Below, one piece after another: positions 17,858 to 27,717 of a DNA stretch of 64,000 bases (positions are counted from its first letter, which is position 1; every line of letters begins with the position of its first letter). Source of the DNA: JALORV01 sp963707445. GTDB taxonomy: Bacteria > Pseudomonadota > Gammaproteobacteria > Burkholderiales > Burkholderiaceae_F. Position numbers and translations under genes: made by a program. The DNA lies in the NCBI GenBank assembly GCA_963707445.1, contig CAVPPW010000013.1, positions 124,001 through 188,000 on the forward strand, given 5' to 3'. The notes beneath the pieces were generated by a model that saw only the letters and a program-made list of their open reading frames with translations, did not search any database and had not been told where the DNA came from.

Positions 17858-18055
17858 CTAGTAGGAACGCGGCTCGATCCAGCCCATCCAGTAGCTGAAA
17901 AGGATGAACAGAAACAGCGCGACCGAAAGACCAACTCGCACCGTCAGTGCATGGACTGTCCGGCTGCTGCCGCCGCGGTCCCGGACCAGGAAGACGAGCG
18001 CCGAACCGAGCGAGACGATGATGCCGATGAAGGCGAGGATGATGATGACGCGCAT
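17858..18055 (-). CDS. Twin transmembrane protein (DUF2909 type)
   Basis: A 65-residue protein with two hydrophobic helices (about 3-24 and 39-60) joined by a short basic loop (RDRGGSSR). The family occurs next to SURF1 and coxC in Betaproteobacteria and is taken to help oxidase assembly, without direct proof that I know of. The open frame extends upstream, but only the part from ATG at 18055 resembles the family. It diverges from SURF1 by 45 bp. Confidence 0.75.
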   Translation of the reverse strand: MRVIIILAFIGIIVSLGSALVFLVRDRGGSSRTVHALTVRVGLSVALFLFILFSYWMGWIEPRSY

Positions 18056-18100
18056 GTCGGACACGCCGGCGGCCGCGGCATTATCCCATCGGAGTGCGGA

Positions 18101-18835
18101 GTGACCCGCGATCCCGTCCGCCGATTCTGGCTTGCGATCGCGACCGGCATCGCACTCACGGCCGTCGCAATCCTGCTCGGCAATTGGCAGACCCGCCGCG
18201 GCGATGAGAAGGAACTGCGTCTGATCCAGTGGGAACGCGCCGGCAATGCAAAGCCCGTCAGCTTGCAGACCGATTCGGAGCTCGATGCCGCGGCCGGGCA
18301 ATTGCCGCTGCGGGTGGCATTGCGTGGCGAATTCGAGCCGCGCGCAACGGTCTTTGTCGACAATCGTCCGCTCGACGGCATCGCCGGCTTCCAGGTCGTG
18401 ACGCCGCTGCGGCTGGCGAGCGGGACCGCGGTGTTGATCAACCGCGGCTGGCTGGCGCGCGACCCTGCGGATCCTGCACGCCTGCCGTCTGCTCGAAACA
18501 CCGCACGGCGTGGTGCAGGTCGAGGGACTCGCGGTGGCGCGCGTTCCACGCCTGCTGGAGCTCGCAGCAACGCCGCTGGCGCGGCCGCCGGCCATCTGGC
18601 CCAACCTGGAGCTCGAAGACGTCGAACGGGCGACCGGGCTGCGGCTCGCGCGCTTCGTCGTGCAGCAGACGACAGCCGACCGGAGACGGCCTGCGCCGTG
18701 CCTGGACACCGCCCGCGGCCGGCGTGGAAAAGCATTGGGGCTACGCGCTCCAGTGGTACGGACTGGCCGCGCTGAGCGCGGGCCTTACGCTCGTTCTTCG
18801 GCGGCCGCGCGTGGCTGCGCAAGGGTGGCGGATGA
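18101..18835 (+). CDS. SURF1-family oxidase assembly protein (three apparent frameshifts)
   Basis: An inner-membrane protein that helps insert haem a into subunit I. An N-terminal helix (FWLAIATGIALTAVAILLGNWQ region) and a C-terminal helix (WGYALQWYGLAAL) flank a periplasmic domain with FVDNRPLDG and LINRGWL motifs. The frame changes near 18488, at CC 18676-18677 and at TT 18794-18795. Corrected, it gives 243 residues ending AWLRKGGG, with TGA overlapping the next ATG. The start is GTG 18101. Confidence 0.85.
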
Positions 18836-19450
18836 TGTCAGCCATCGGCGCTCGAGCGTCCGGCCACTGGCGACGCTACCGCGTGCTTGTACGCGGTACT
18901 CGCGGTCTGCGCTGCACCGGTGATCGCCTCGTACTTCGCGTACTACGTGATGCCGCCGAGCGGGCGCACCAACTACGGCGAACTGCTCGCGCCGCGCCAG
19001 CTGCCGCACGTTGCCCTGCAAACCTCGGAGGGTCGCCCGTTTTCGTTCGCTTCTCTCGCCGGACAGTGGGTCATGGTGACCGCGGCCGACGGAGCGTGCG
19101 ATCCGCACTGCGAGGGCGCCCTGCTGCAGATGCGCCAGCAGCGGCTGATGACAGGCAAGGACCGCGACCGCCTCGAGCGCGTCTGGCTGATCACCGATGA
19201 TGCGCCCGTCGCGAGGCGATTGCAGCGTGACTACGATGGGACGCATCTTCTGCGCGCGTCGGCGGAAACGGCGCGGACCCTGCTGCCTTCCGACGCTGAT
19301 GAACTGGCCGGACAGATCTGGCTCGTGGATCCGATGGGCAACGTGATGCTGCGCTGGCCGCGCGACCCGAGACCCGAACGTGTCAAGCAGGATATTGAGC
19401 GCCTGCTGACGGCGTCGAGCCACTGGGTTCGGGTCGAGCGCAAGGACTGA
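18835..19450 (+). CDS. Sco-like membrane-anchored thioredoxin-fold protein (apparent frameshift)
   Basis: A 204-residue protein with one N-terminal helix (VLAVCAAPVIASYFAYYV) and a periplasmic thioredoxin-like domain. It has CDPHC, a CxxxC pair like that of Sco copper chaperones, in the loop after VMVTAADGA. The remaining sequence is only weakly Sco-like. The reading frame changes once near 18886-18889; ATG 18835 is the inferred start because it overlaps the corrected SURF1 stop. It stands between SURF1 and COX15, which suggests a role in oxidase metallation, but this is inference. Confidence 0.7.
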
Positions 19451-20537
19451 TGGACGCGGCCGCGCTCGGCTGGCTTGGGCTCAAGGGTGCGTCTGTCGCC
19501 GCGCTGCCGCTCGCCTATGTGTTTTTCTCGCGCGATCCGGCCAAGTTCCGCAAGCTGGCCTGGGTCACCGCTTTCCTGACGCTTGATCTGATCATGTTCG
19601 GCAGCTTCACGCGGCTGACCGACTCGGGACTCGGCTGTCCTGACTGGCCGGGCTGCTATGGACACTCGAATCCGATCTCGGCGGGCGAGCCGATCCGCGC
19701 CGCCGAGACCGCCCAGCCCACGGGACCGGTGACGATGACCAAGGCCTGGATCGAGATGCTGCATCGCTACTTCGCGATGGGAGTCGGCTTCCTGATCATC
19801 ATCCTGACGGTGCAGGCGTGGCGCCGACCGCGCCGTGATGGCCTGCCTTCGCCCTGGCTTGCGACGGCCGCACTGGCGTGGGTCTGCGTGCAGGGCGCAT
19901 TCGGAGCTCTGACCGTCACGATGAAACTGCAGCCGATCATCGTGACCGCGCATCTGCTCGGGGGCATGGTGCTGCTCGCGTTGCTGGTCGCGCTGGCGGT
20001 GCGCGAAGCGCGGGCCGGCCATTCTCGCGAACGAAACGCGGAGTCTGCGCAATCTGAAGCGCCTTGCCCTGCTCGTTGTCATCGTGCAAATCGCGCTCGG
20101 TGGTTGGGTCAGCAGCAACTATGCGGTGCTTGCCTGTCCCGACTTTCCGCGATGCCAGGGCGCCTGGCTGCCGACGATGGACTTTCGAGCATGGCTTTAC
20201 GATCTGGCGCGGCCTCGGCCGCACCGGTGGCGGCGACATGATCCCGTTTCCGGCGCTGGTCGCGATCCATTGGGTGCACCGGAGCTTCGCGGTGGTCGCG
20301 ACCGGCGTGCTGGTCGCGCTGGTTCGTGCAGATGCGGCGGCTCGAAGGACCGACGCCGATTTCGCGCTGGATAGTTGCCGTCCTTGTGCCTGCAGTTGGC
20401 GACCGGCCTTTCAAATGTCGTGCTCGAGTGGCCGCTGCTGGCCGCAGTCCTCCATAGCGGCGGTGCCGCCGTGCTGGTGGCCCTGCTGTCGGCGTTGAAT
20501 CTGCGGGCGCGGCCAGCAGGCGCTCACCGGGCGTTAA
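19450..20537 (+). CDS. ctaA: Haem A synthase CtaA/COX15 (five apparent frameshifts)
   Basis: Converts haem o to haem a. An integral membrane protein with eight helices and conserved histidines in helices 2, 4, 6 and 8; visible ones are in MLHRYFAMG, VTAHLLGG and AIHWVHRSFA. The TRLTDSGLGCPDWPGCYG loop is diagnostic. Surplus bases are inferred at AAA 20034-20036, TTT 20183-20185, near 20325-20331, at CC 20389-20390 and at CC 20513-20514. Corrected length is 360 residues, ending at TAA 20535-20537. It is followed by ctaB, which makes its substrate. Confidence 0.88.
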
Positions 20538-20585
20538 GCTGGCGAATCTGCAAGCCCGAATTCCGCAAGCGACCCGACCGACTCG

Positions 20586-21479
20586 ATGCGCGGCCAGATC
20601 ATCTCCACCCAGCGTTCGCTGAGCCAGCTGGCGTCGCAGTACTGGGCACTGACCAAGCCGCGCGTCACGCAGCTCGCAATCTTCTGCGCTGTCATCGGCA
20701 TGTTCCTGGCGACGCCGGGCATGCCGTCGGCGCGAATCGTCGCGATGGCCACACTCGGCATCTGGCTCCTGGCCGGGGCGGCTTTTGCCGTCAACTCGCT
20801 GATCGAACAGCACATCGATGCGCGCATGGCGCGTACACGCATGAGGCCGCTGCCGCAGGGCGAACTCACGCCGCTGCAGGCGATGGTGTTCTCGGGTTTC
20901 ATCGGCGGCGCCGGCATGTGGGTGCTGTACACCCAGGTCAATCCGCTGACGATGTGGCTCACTTTCGCGACCTTTGTCGGCTACGCCGTCGTGTATACGG
21001 TGCTGCTAAAGCCGCACACACCGCAGAACATCGTCATCGGCGGCATGAGTGGCGCGATGCCACCGGTCCTTGGCTGGGCTGCGGTCACCAACAGCGCGCC
21101 GCCGGAAGCGTGGCTGCTCGCGCTGATCATCTTCGTCTGGACGCCGCCGCACTTCTGGGCGCTCGCGCTTTACCGGATCGATGACTACCGCCGTGCCGGC
21201 TGGCCGATGCTTCCGGTCACGCATGGCGAGCCGCTGACGCGGCTGCATATCCTGCTCTATACGATCGGCCTGGTCGGCACGACGCTGCTGCCGTTCGCTG
21301 TCCAGATGTCTGGCCCGCTTTACCTCGTCGCCGCGCTCGCGCTGGGCGCGGTCTTCATCGGCTACGCATGGCGGCTGTACCGCGCGCCGGATGCCGCAGT
21401 CGCACGCGCGACGTTCAACTACTCGATCGTCTACCTGGCGGCGCTGTTCGCGGCGCTGCTCGCCGACCACTACGTCTGA
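20586..21479 (+). CDS. ctaB: Protoheme IX farnesyltransferase (haem O synthase)
   Basis: A UbiA-type prenyltransferase that adds a farnesyl group to haem b, giving haem o for CtaA. The two aspartate-rich motifs are visible as NSLIEQHIDARMARTRMRPL and YRIDDYRRAGWPMLP. Other conserved blocks are WALTKPRV and WTPPHFWALA. It has 297 residues and about nine helices, and is intact while both neighbours are frameshifted. It belongs to the haem A arm of the oxidase cluster. Confidence 0.96.
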   Translation: MRGQIISTQRSLSQLASQYWALTKPRVTQLAIFCAVIGMFLATPGMPSARIVAMATLGIWLLAGAAFAVNSLIEQHIDARMARTRMRPLPQGELTPLQAMVFSGFIGGAGMWVLYTQVNPLTMWLTFATFVGYAVVYTVLLKPHTPQNIVIGGMSGAMPPVLGWAAVTNSAPPEAWLLALIIFVWTPPHFWALALYRIDDYRRAGWPMLPVTHGEPLTRLHILLYTIGLVGTTLLPFAVQMSGPLYLVAALALGAVFIGYAWRLYRAPDAAVARATFNYSIVYLAALFAALLADHYV

Positions 21480-21483
21480 CGCA

Positions 21484-22088
21484 GTGACCTCTGCAATCCT
21501 CGGAAGGCCGCACCGACTCTGGTGGCCGGTGCGGCTCGCTTCGGCTGCCGTCGCTCTTCTGGCGGCCTGCTCCCCGCGCGGCTTTCAAATCCGTGGACAT
21601 CACGGGTGCCGATTACGCGCGCGACTTCTCGCTCGAATCGGCGTCCGGCGGGAAGCGGTCGCTCGCCGATTTTCGCGGCAAGGTCGTTGCCGTCTTCTTC
21701 GGATTCACGCAGTGCCCGGACGTGTGTCCGACGACCTTGTCGGACTTCGCGGCGGCAAAAAAAGACCTCGGAACTGACAGCGACAAGCTTCAGGTCGTCT
21801 TCATCACTCTCGATCCGGAGCGCGACAGCCCGGCACTGCTGCAGCAGTACGTTCCGGCCTTTGATCCGAGCTTCGTTGCGCTTTACGGCTCGCTCGAGCA
21901 GACGGCGGCCACTGCCAAAGACTTCAAGGTGTTCTACCAGAAGGTTCCCGGCAAGACCCCGAGCTCGTACACGATCGATCACACCGCCGGTGCCTTTGTG
22001 TTCGACCGTGAAGGCCGGCTGCGACTCTTCGTGCGCCACGGCACGAGCTCCGAGCGACATCGCAGCCGACATCCGTCGGCTGCTCTAG
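21484..22088 (+). CDS. Sco1/SenC copper chaperone, lipoprotein (two apparent frameshifts)
   Basis: Delivers copper to the CuA site of subunit II. The GTG start at 21484 leads into a signal peptide ending in a LLAAC lipobox, so it is probably a lipoprotein. The thioredoxin domain carries CPDVC, the CxxxC copper pair, and the copper histidine is likely the one in YTIDHTAGAFVFD. One surplus T is at 21583-21585, and one base near 22045-22055 restores a SDIAADIRRLL-like end. Corrected length is 200 residues. Its TAG overlaps the stop of the next, convergent gene (CTAG). Confidence 0.88.
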
Positions 22089-22721
22089 CGGTCAATCGTC
22101 GAGTCGGCCGGTTTCCGCCGAAACGCGTGTCGTGCTGGAGATGATCCGCGCGTCGGCAGCGCCTCGCCGACAGCAAAGCGCGCGCGGACCGCCTCGTTCA
22201 GGTCGAGCTCGAAGCCTGCGAAGACGCTGGCCGGCATGCTCGGGACTCGGATAGTCGGCGGCGTCGTAGCGAACCGCACCGCGCATCAGCACTCCGTGCA
22301 CTTCGAACGGATCGAAGATGACGATCGTGCCCGCCTCGACCTCGACTCGTTGGGAGCTGCGTGCGAAGACGATGTCGACCGGCGCGCCGGCCACTGCCCA
22401 GACGCCGAACATCACATCGGCGTAGTGCGCGTCGGTATGGAAGAATGCTCCGCGGCACACGTACCACTCGAAGCTCGGCCGCAGCGCGGAGCCGAGGTCA
22501 CCGAGGGCGGACGCGAGTTCGGCGCGGAGCGCCTCGTCGCTCCATGTGCCCGCCGATTCGACCCGGCCGGACTGAGGCTGCGCGATACACGCCGCTCGCT
22601 TTCGCGATGCAGGTCGGCCGGGACGGCGCGGAAGCCGACCGCGAAGCGCCTCGCCAGCTGGCGCAGCGTCGGTCCAGCGCGTGCCAGCAGCGGCTCGGCG
22701 AGCAAGGTCAAGGTATTCCAC
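22085..22721 (-). CDS. Uncharacterised protein with HxD...H motif, possible 2OG-Fe(II)/cupin-like fold (about four frameshifts)
   Basis: I do not recognise this gene with confidence. The N-terminal part reads LAEPLLARAGPTLRQLARRF; the best-preserved block contains FHTDAHYADVMFGVW, then about 30 residues later GTIVIFDPFEVHGVL and an arginine. HxD followed by a distal H is the iron-binding facial triad of 2-oxoglutarate dioxygenases and also occurs in cupins. Three frames must be joined, consistent with four surplus bases; the corrected length is about 210 residues from GTG 22721. It follows the rpoH terminator and has a GATAAT box just upstream of the start. Confidence 0.6.
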
Positions 22722-22740
22722 CGGACGATTATCGGCGAAC

Positions 22741-22767
22741 AAAAAAAGCCCCAGCAGTTGCTGGGGC
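22741..22767 (-). terminator. Rho-independent terminator of rpoH
   Basis: GCCCCAGC / GCTGGGGC with a 4-base loop, followed on the minus strand by seven T residues. It lies about 78 bp beyond the rpoH stop and isolates the downstream uncharacterised gene. Confidence 0.9.
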
Positions 22768-22844
22768 GTATGTCCGCCTCGTCGGAGGAGAGGGGGAGGA
22801 GCGGAGGCGGATACTGCTCGGTTCGCTACTGCATCGATATCGAT

Positions 22845-23761
22845 TCAGGCATACGCCGCGAGCGACATACGCATCTTCTGCAGGGCTTTGGCCTCGATCT
22901 GCCGGATTCGTTCCGCGGAGACCCCGAATTCGTCGGCCAGTTCATGCAGAGTGGCCGTTCCGACCCGACCGTCGGCATCCTCATCCAGCCAGCGCGCTTC
23001 GATGATGCGGCGGCTGCGAGGATCCAGGTCTTGCGATGGCTTCGCGTACGCCCTCGGTTTGCAGCAACGTCGTGCTGCCGACGCTGCAAAACTTCGGTCG
23101 GTTCCGAGTTCTCGTCGGCGAGGTACGCGATCGGGGCGAACTCCTCCTCGCCGTCTTCGATGCGGCCCTCGAGCGCCACGTCGCCGCCAGACAAGCGCGT
23201 CTCCATCTCGGAGACCTCTGCCGGCTTCACGTTGAGTTCGCGGGCGACGCCTTCGATCTCGTCCGGGCTCATCGTTCCGAGCCCCTGCTTCATGCTGCGC
23301 AGGTTGAAAAAGAGCTTGCGCTGCGCCTTGGTCGTCGCAACCTTCACCAGACGCCAGTTGCGCAGGATGAACTCGTGGATCTCGGCCTTGATCCAATGCA
23401 GGGCGAAGGACACCAAGCGCACGCCGCGCTCCGGATCGAAGCGCTTCACGGCCTTCATCAGACCGATGTTGCCTTCCTGGATCAGGTCGGCATGCGGCAG
23501 CCCATAGCCGAGGTAATTGCGCGCGACTGCGACGACGAGGCGCAGGTGCGACGTCACGAGCCGGCCAGCCGCTTCGAGATCGTCGTCCTGGCGAAACTGA
23601 CGCGCGAGCCGGACCTCCTCATCGGGGGTCAGCAGCGGCACGCGGTTGACCGCCTGGATGTACGCATCGATGCTCCCGACGCTGCCCGGATGCAAAACAA
23701 GGGCGCGCGAGTTCGCAGGAATCAGCGCAGTCACTGCGTCATGGGCACGGGTCTTCGTCAC
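22845..23761 (-). CDS. rpoH: RNA polymerase sigma-32 factor RpoH (two apparent frameshifts)
   Basis: The heat-shock sigma factor. Region 2 contains DLIQEGNIGLMKAVKRFDP and the RpoH-box type segment KLFFNLRSMKQ; region 4 (RRIIEARWLDED, LADEFGVSAERIRQIE) is in another frame. One surplus base lies near 23064 and one at 23031-23032; corrected length is 304 residues. The start is GTG 23761, chosen because a strong AGGAGGT lies 7 bp upstream. A sigma-70-type promoter and a CIRCE operator precede it, so HrcA control is likely. Confidence 0.93.
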
Positions 23762-23787
23762 TCAGGGCACCTCCTTTCGGCGAAATC

Positions 23788-23814
23788 CTAGCACTCTCCA
23801 TCGGTGAGTGCTAA
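23788..23814 (-). promoter_or_regulatory. CIRCE operator (HrcA binding site) upstream of rpoH
   Basis: On the minus strand it reads TTAGCACTC, nine bases, GAGTGCTAG, which matches the CIRCE consensus at 17 of 18 arm positions with the exact 9-bp spacer. It begins three bases after the -10 box, so bound HrcA would block initiation. It ends 26 bp before the rpoH GTG. Confidence 0.92.
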
Positions 23815-23817
23815 GCG

Positions 23818-23848
23818 ATTAGAAGGCTCCCTGCCGCCAAAAGTTCAA
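23818..23848 (-). promoter_or_regulatory. Sigma-70-like promoter of rpoH
   Basis: On the minus strand, -35 TTGAAC (23848-23843) and -10 TCTAAT (23823-23818) are separated by 19 bp, slightly long. Its position directly upstream of the CIRCE supports it. Confidence 0.6.
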
Positions 23849-23912
23849 TCCCGAGCGATTCCGTCGGGAAAGCGTCAGCCATGGATCTCACCGAAGGCGA
23901 GCGCTCGCTAAC

Positions 23913-24818
23913 TTAGGCGGTCCGCGCCGGATGCGGCGGCGCAAGGTGAAGGTCGCCAACGAGTCCGCCAAACACCGTCGCCCCGAGAACGGCGAGGCCA
24001 AGAGCCCAAGCCGGAACTTCGCGCCATCGGAACGGCTCCCCCGAAGTCTGGGCGAGCCCGGCGAGCGCGGGTTCGGTCGTCGCGAGTGTGATCGTCGCGA
24101 GCGCAAGCGCCAGTACCGCGGCCAGAGCAAGCGTCAAGGCGCTGGCGTAGGCATAGGGACGCACGATGAACGCACGACGGGCGCCGAGCATCGTCAGCAA
24201 GTCCATCTCGTCGCGGCGCAGTTCGACCTGCGTCGCTGCGGCTGCCGTGAGCGCGAGAAACACCAAGGCCAAGGCTTAGAGCGGCGAGCGCCAGCATCGG
24301 CATCGCAACCGCGTGCCCGCCGGCGATCAGGCGGCGATACCACTGCAGGTCCGCCTGCACCGCATCGACACCGGGCCATTGACGCGCAGTGGCAGCGGCG
24401 CGTTCGATCGTGGCGGGATCCCGCGTCCATTCGAAGCGGGCGACCAGGACGTCGGGCAGCGGATTGGCGTTCTCGCCGGCGGCTGGCGATGCTCGAGCGG
24501 CGCACGAGTTCGGCATAGGCCTGATCGCGCGGGAATCAGCGCGCACGCCCGTGACGCCAGGCGATGCGGCGAGCTGCGCACGCAGTGCTTCGATCTCGGT
24601 GGGCGCGGTGCCCGGCGTGACGAATACGCTCAGCCTCGGGACCGACCTGGACGCGGGTGATCCATGGCGCCGCCGTATACGCCATCGCGAGGATCAGCAA
24701 CGGCAGCGCCAGAGCGGCAGTGGCCGAGCAGCAGACCCAGCAGAAAGCGACCCGGTCGCTGGCCCAGCATCGCGAGCGCGCGCCGCAGGGCATAGGCACG
24801 ATGTCCGAAGGCGCTCAT
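23913..24818 (-). CDS. ftsX: Cell division protein FtsX (about six apparent frameshifts)
   Basis: The membrane subunit of the FtsEX complex, which in E. coli activates EnvC at the septum. The start reads MSAFGHRAYALRRALAMLGQ, followed by the first helix. A periplasmic loop contains VFVTPGTAPTEIEALRAQLA (frame corrected) and PLPDVLVARFEW. The last three helices include MALVFLALTAAAATQVELRRDEMDLL split by the RRDE motif, then GARRAFIVRPYAYASAL. Three frames alternate; six surplus bases give 299 residues. ATG 24818 overlaps the ftsE stop (ATGA). Confidence 0.85.
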
Positions 24819-25496
24819 TGCCCTTCCGCAGGCTCAATGGCGATTGCACGCGCGGCCTCAGGCGCGCGCGCAATTGTCGCTTCCGAGGTGCAGACCACGG
24901 TGACCCCGGCGGCGACGAACTGCTCCAGCAGGCGCATGACGCTGCTTGCCGACGCATGATCCAGATGCGCGGTCGGTTCATCGACCAGCAGCAGCGCTGG
25001 CTTGTTGACGACCGCGCGCGCGAGCGCAGCGCGCTGGCGCGCGCTGCGCGACAGGTGGCCGGGAAATGCATGCCCGTCGGTCTCGGCGAGGCCGACGCGC
25101 TGCAATGCTGCCGCAGCGCGCTGCAACGAGTCGCGCCAGGCGACGCCCGCTACGATCAGCGGCAACGCCACGTTCTGCAGCACGTTTCGATCGTCGAGCA
25201 GCATCGCGTCGTGCAGCACCAGGCCGATCGAGCGGCGCAGCATCGGCAGTCCGCGCCGGCGTATTCGTGAAAGCGGCTGGCCTGCGACGGTGATCTCGCC
25301 CTCGGTCGGCGCCTCGAGCGCCGCGATCAGGCGCAGCACGGTCGTCTTCCCGGCACCGGACGGGCCCAGCAGCACGACGAACTCGTTGCGTGCGACCTCG
25401 AAACTCAGGTCGTTCAGCACGACCCGGTCGCCGTAAGCGTTTGCCGACTCGCCTGAATTCGAGCAGCGGTGCGGCGGATGCGGGAGCGTCAGTCAC
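24815..25496 (-). CDS. ftsE: FtsE-type ABC ATPase with degenerate catalytic motifs (one apparent frameshift)
   Basis: The cytoplasmic ATPase partner of FtsX. Walker A (GPSGAGKTT) and Walker B (LLLVDEPT) are intact. Other ATPase elements are not: the Q-loop position reads VLHDA where FtsE normally has VFQD, the signature reads LSRSARQR instead of LSGGEQQR, and the H-loop reads VCTSEAT instead of a THD-like segment. The N-terminus from GTG 25496 is in another frame; removing one base in the segment encoding VGKAYGD gives 226 residues. Context (overlap with ftsX) makes the FtsE assignment firm, but catalysis is doubtful. Confidence 0.85.
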
Positions 25497-25577
25497 TCGG
25501 CGCCAGTCGGCAAGAGGGGTGCCGCTTAGAATGGTCCGAGCGCTGATGTCCATGGCTGAGGCAAATTCTACGGGGTC

Positions 25578-27715
25578 ATGGTCGCGTCATCGCTGCCCGC
25601 TATGGTGCGCAAAAACAGAGACAAGTCGCGTCCGCTGCTCCCCGCCGTGCAGCCCAGTCCCGAGCTCTACTTGAACCGGGAGCTATCAGTGCTCGCGTTC
25701 AACGAACGCGTGCTCGCGATGGCTGCCCGCACTTCGGTGCCGCTGGCCGAGCGCCTGCGCTACATCTGCATCGTCTCGTCGAACATGGACGAATTCTTCG
25801 AAGTTCGCATGTCCGACCTGACCGAGGAGATCCGCGAGTCCGGCGGGGCCTCTCCACAGGCGCCGGCGTATGTCGCCATCATGGATCGCGCGCACCGGCT
25901 CGTCGCCGCAGCAATACGGGCTGTTCAATCAGACGATCATGCCGGCGCTGGAGCGCCGGAATATCGTTGTGCTGAACAACGCGCAGCGCAACGACGATCA
26001 GCGCGCCTGGGTGCGCGAGTATTTCATGCGCGAGGTGCGGCCGCTGCTCGCGCCGATCGGCCTCGATCCGTCGCACCCGTTCCCGCAGGTGCTGAACAAG
26101 TCGCTGAACTTCATCCTGCATCTCGAGGGCAAGGATGCCTTCGGCCGGCCGTCGGCCATCGCGATTCTCAAGGTTCCACGTGTGCTGCCGCGGGTGATCA
26201 CGCTGCCGAAAGGCATGGTGCCGGGGCGGCAGGCGTTCGTCATGCTCTCGTCTGTGATCCGTGCGCATCTGCAGGACGTCTTTCCAGGCCGGCAGATCGG
26301 AGGTTTCTCGCAGTTCCGGGTCACGCGCGACTCCGACCTCTCGGTCGACGAGCGCGAGGTTCACAATCTGCGGCAGGCGATGCGGATGGAACTGACCCAG
26401 CGCCACTTCGGCAATGCCGTGCGGCTCGAGGTACTGGCGACCTGCCCGCCGGATCTGCAGTCGCTGCTGCAGGAACAGTTTCAGCTGCCTCGAGCGGGCC
26501 GTGTTCCGCGTCGACGGACCGGTCAATCTGGTCCGGCTTAACCAGTTGGTGGACCAGCTGGTTCTGCCGGCGCTGCGCTGGCCGTCGTATCAGCCGGCCT
26601 GGCCGGCGAAGCTCACAACCGGATCCGACATCTTCGAGGCGATGCGTCGCAACGACATCCTGCTGCATCATCCCTTCGAGAGCTTCGAACCGGTCATCGA
26701 GTTCCTGCGCCAGGCCGCAGTTGATCCGAAGGTCGTCGCGATCCGCATGACGCTGTATCGCACCGGCATCAGTTCGGTCGTGGTCGACCTGCTCGAGGAA
26801 GCGGCACGGCGCGGCAAGGAGGTGACGGTGATCGTCGAGCTGAAGGCTCGCTTCGACGAGGAAGCGAACATCAATCTCGCGGAGCGCCTCGAGGCGGTCG
26901 GCGCCCAGGTCGTCTATGGGGTCGTCGGGCTGAAGATCCACGGCAAGCTGACGCTGGTGCTGCGGCGCGAGGATGTTCGCGGCAAGCAGCGGCTCGTGCC
27001 GTATGCGCACCTCGGGACCGGCAACTACCACACGATCACGACCAAGCTCTACACAGACTTCGGCATGCTGACGGCGCGGGCGGACATCTGCGAGGACGTC
27101 GAGAAGGTCTTCATGCATCTGACCAGCCTGACGAAGGTCGAGAAACTGAAGGAGCTGTGGCTGGCGCCGTTCACGCTGCACAAGAACCTGCTGACGGCGC
27201 TCGCGGCCGAAGTGCAACTGGCAAAGGCCGGCAAGCCCGCGCGCATCATCGCAAAGATGAATGCGCTGACCGACGAGGCGACGATCCTGGCGTTGTATGC
27301 GGCTTCACAGGCCGGCGTGAAGATCGACCTCATCGTGCGCGGGGCGTGTGCATTGCGGCCGGGAGTGCGGGGCCTATCGGACCATATCCGCGTGCGCTCG
27401 ATCGTCGGGCGCTTCCTCGAGCATCACCGCATCTATCTACTTCCGCAACGGCGGCAAGCCTCTTGTCTACCTGTCGAGCGCCGACTGGATGGGCCGCAAC
27501 CTGTTCCGCCGCATCGAGGTCGCGTGGCCGGTGATCGATCCGAAGCTCGCACGACGCGTGATCGACGAAGGTCTGAAGCCGTATCTGGACGACCGCCGGG
27601 ACGCGTGGGCGCTTGACGGCGCCGACGGCGACTACGGCCGCCGCGCAGTGGCGCAGGCGCCGTATCGGCGCAGCAGCAACTGCTCAACGCGCTGACCGTC
27701 AGCGTCGGGACCTGA
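25578..27715 (+). CDS. ppk: Polyphosphate kinase 1 (about five apparent frameshifts)
   Basis: Makes inorganic polyphosphate from ATP. In order: N-terminal domain (LYLNRELSVLAFNERVL, VSSNMDEFFEVR), head domain with GLDPSHPFPQVLNKSLNF, and the C-terminal domains with HHPFESFEPVIEFL, RMTLYRTG, LKARFDEEANI and HLGTGNYH. The autophosphorylated histidine is in YGVVGLKIHGKL, and SADWMGRNLFRR is near the end. Breaks fall near 25910, 26490, 27437 and 27630-27660. Corrected length is 710 residues with TGA at 27713-27715; the last break is the least certain. The start may be ATG 25578 or 25602. Confidence 0.92.
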
Positions 27716-27717
27716 AG

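Noticed and set aside
18101..20537. SURF1 and COX15 as true pseudogenes
   Set aside because: All motifs survive in order and the flanking oxidase genes are intact; every break is cured by removing one base, which is not how neutral decay looks.
22770..22818. Second hairpin next to the rpoH terminator (TCCGCCTC ... GAGGCGGA)
   Set aside because: The loop is too long and purine-rich to form a convincing terminator; the adjacent GCCCCAGC hairpin with seven T is sufficient.
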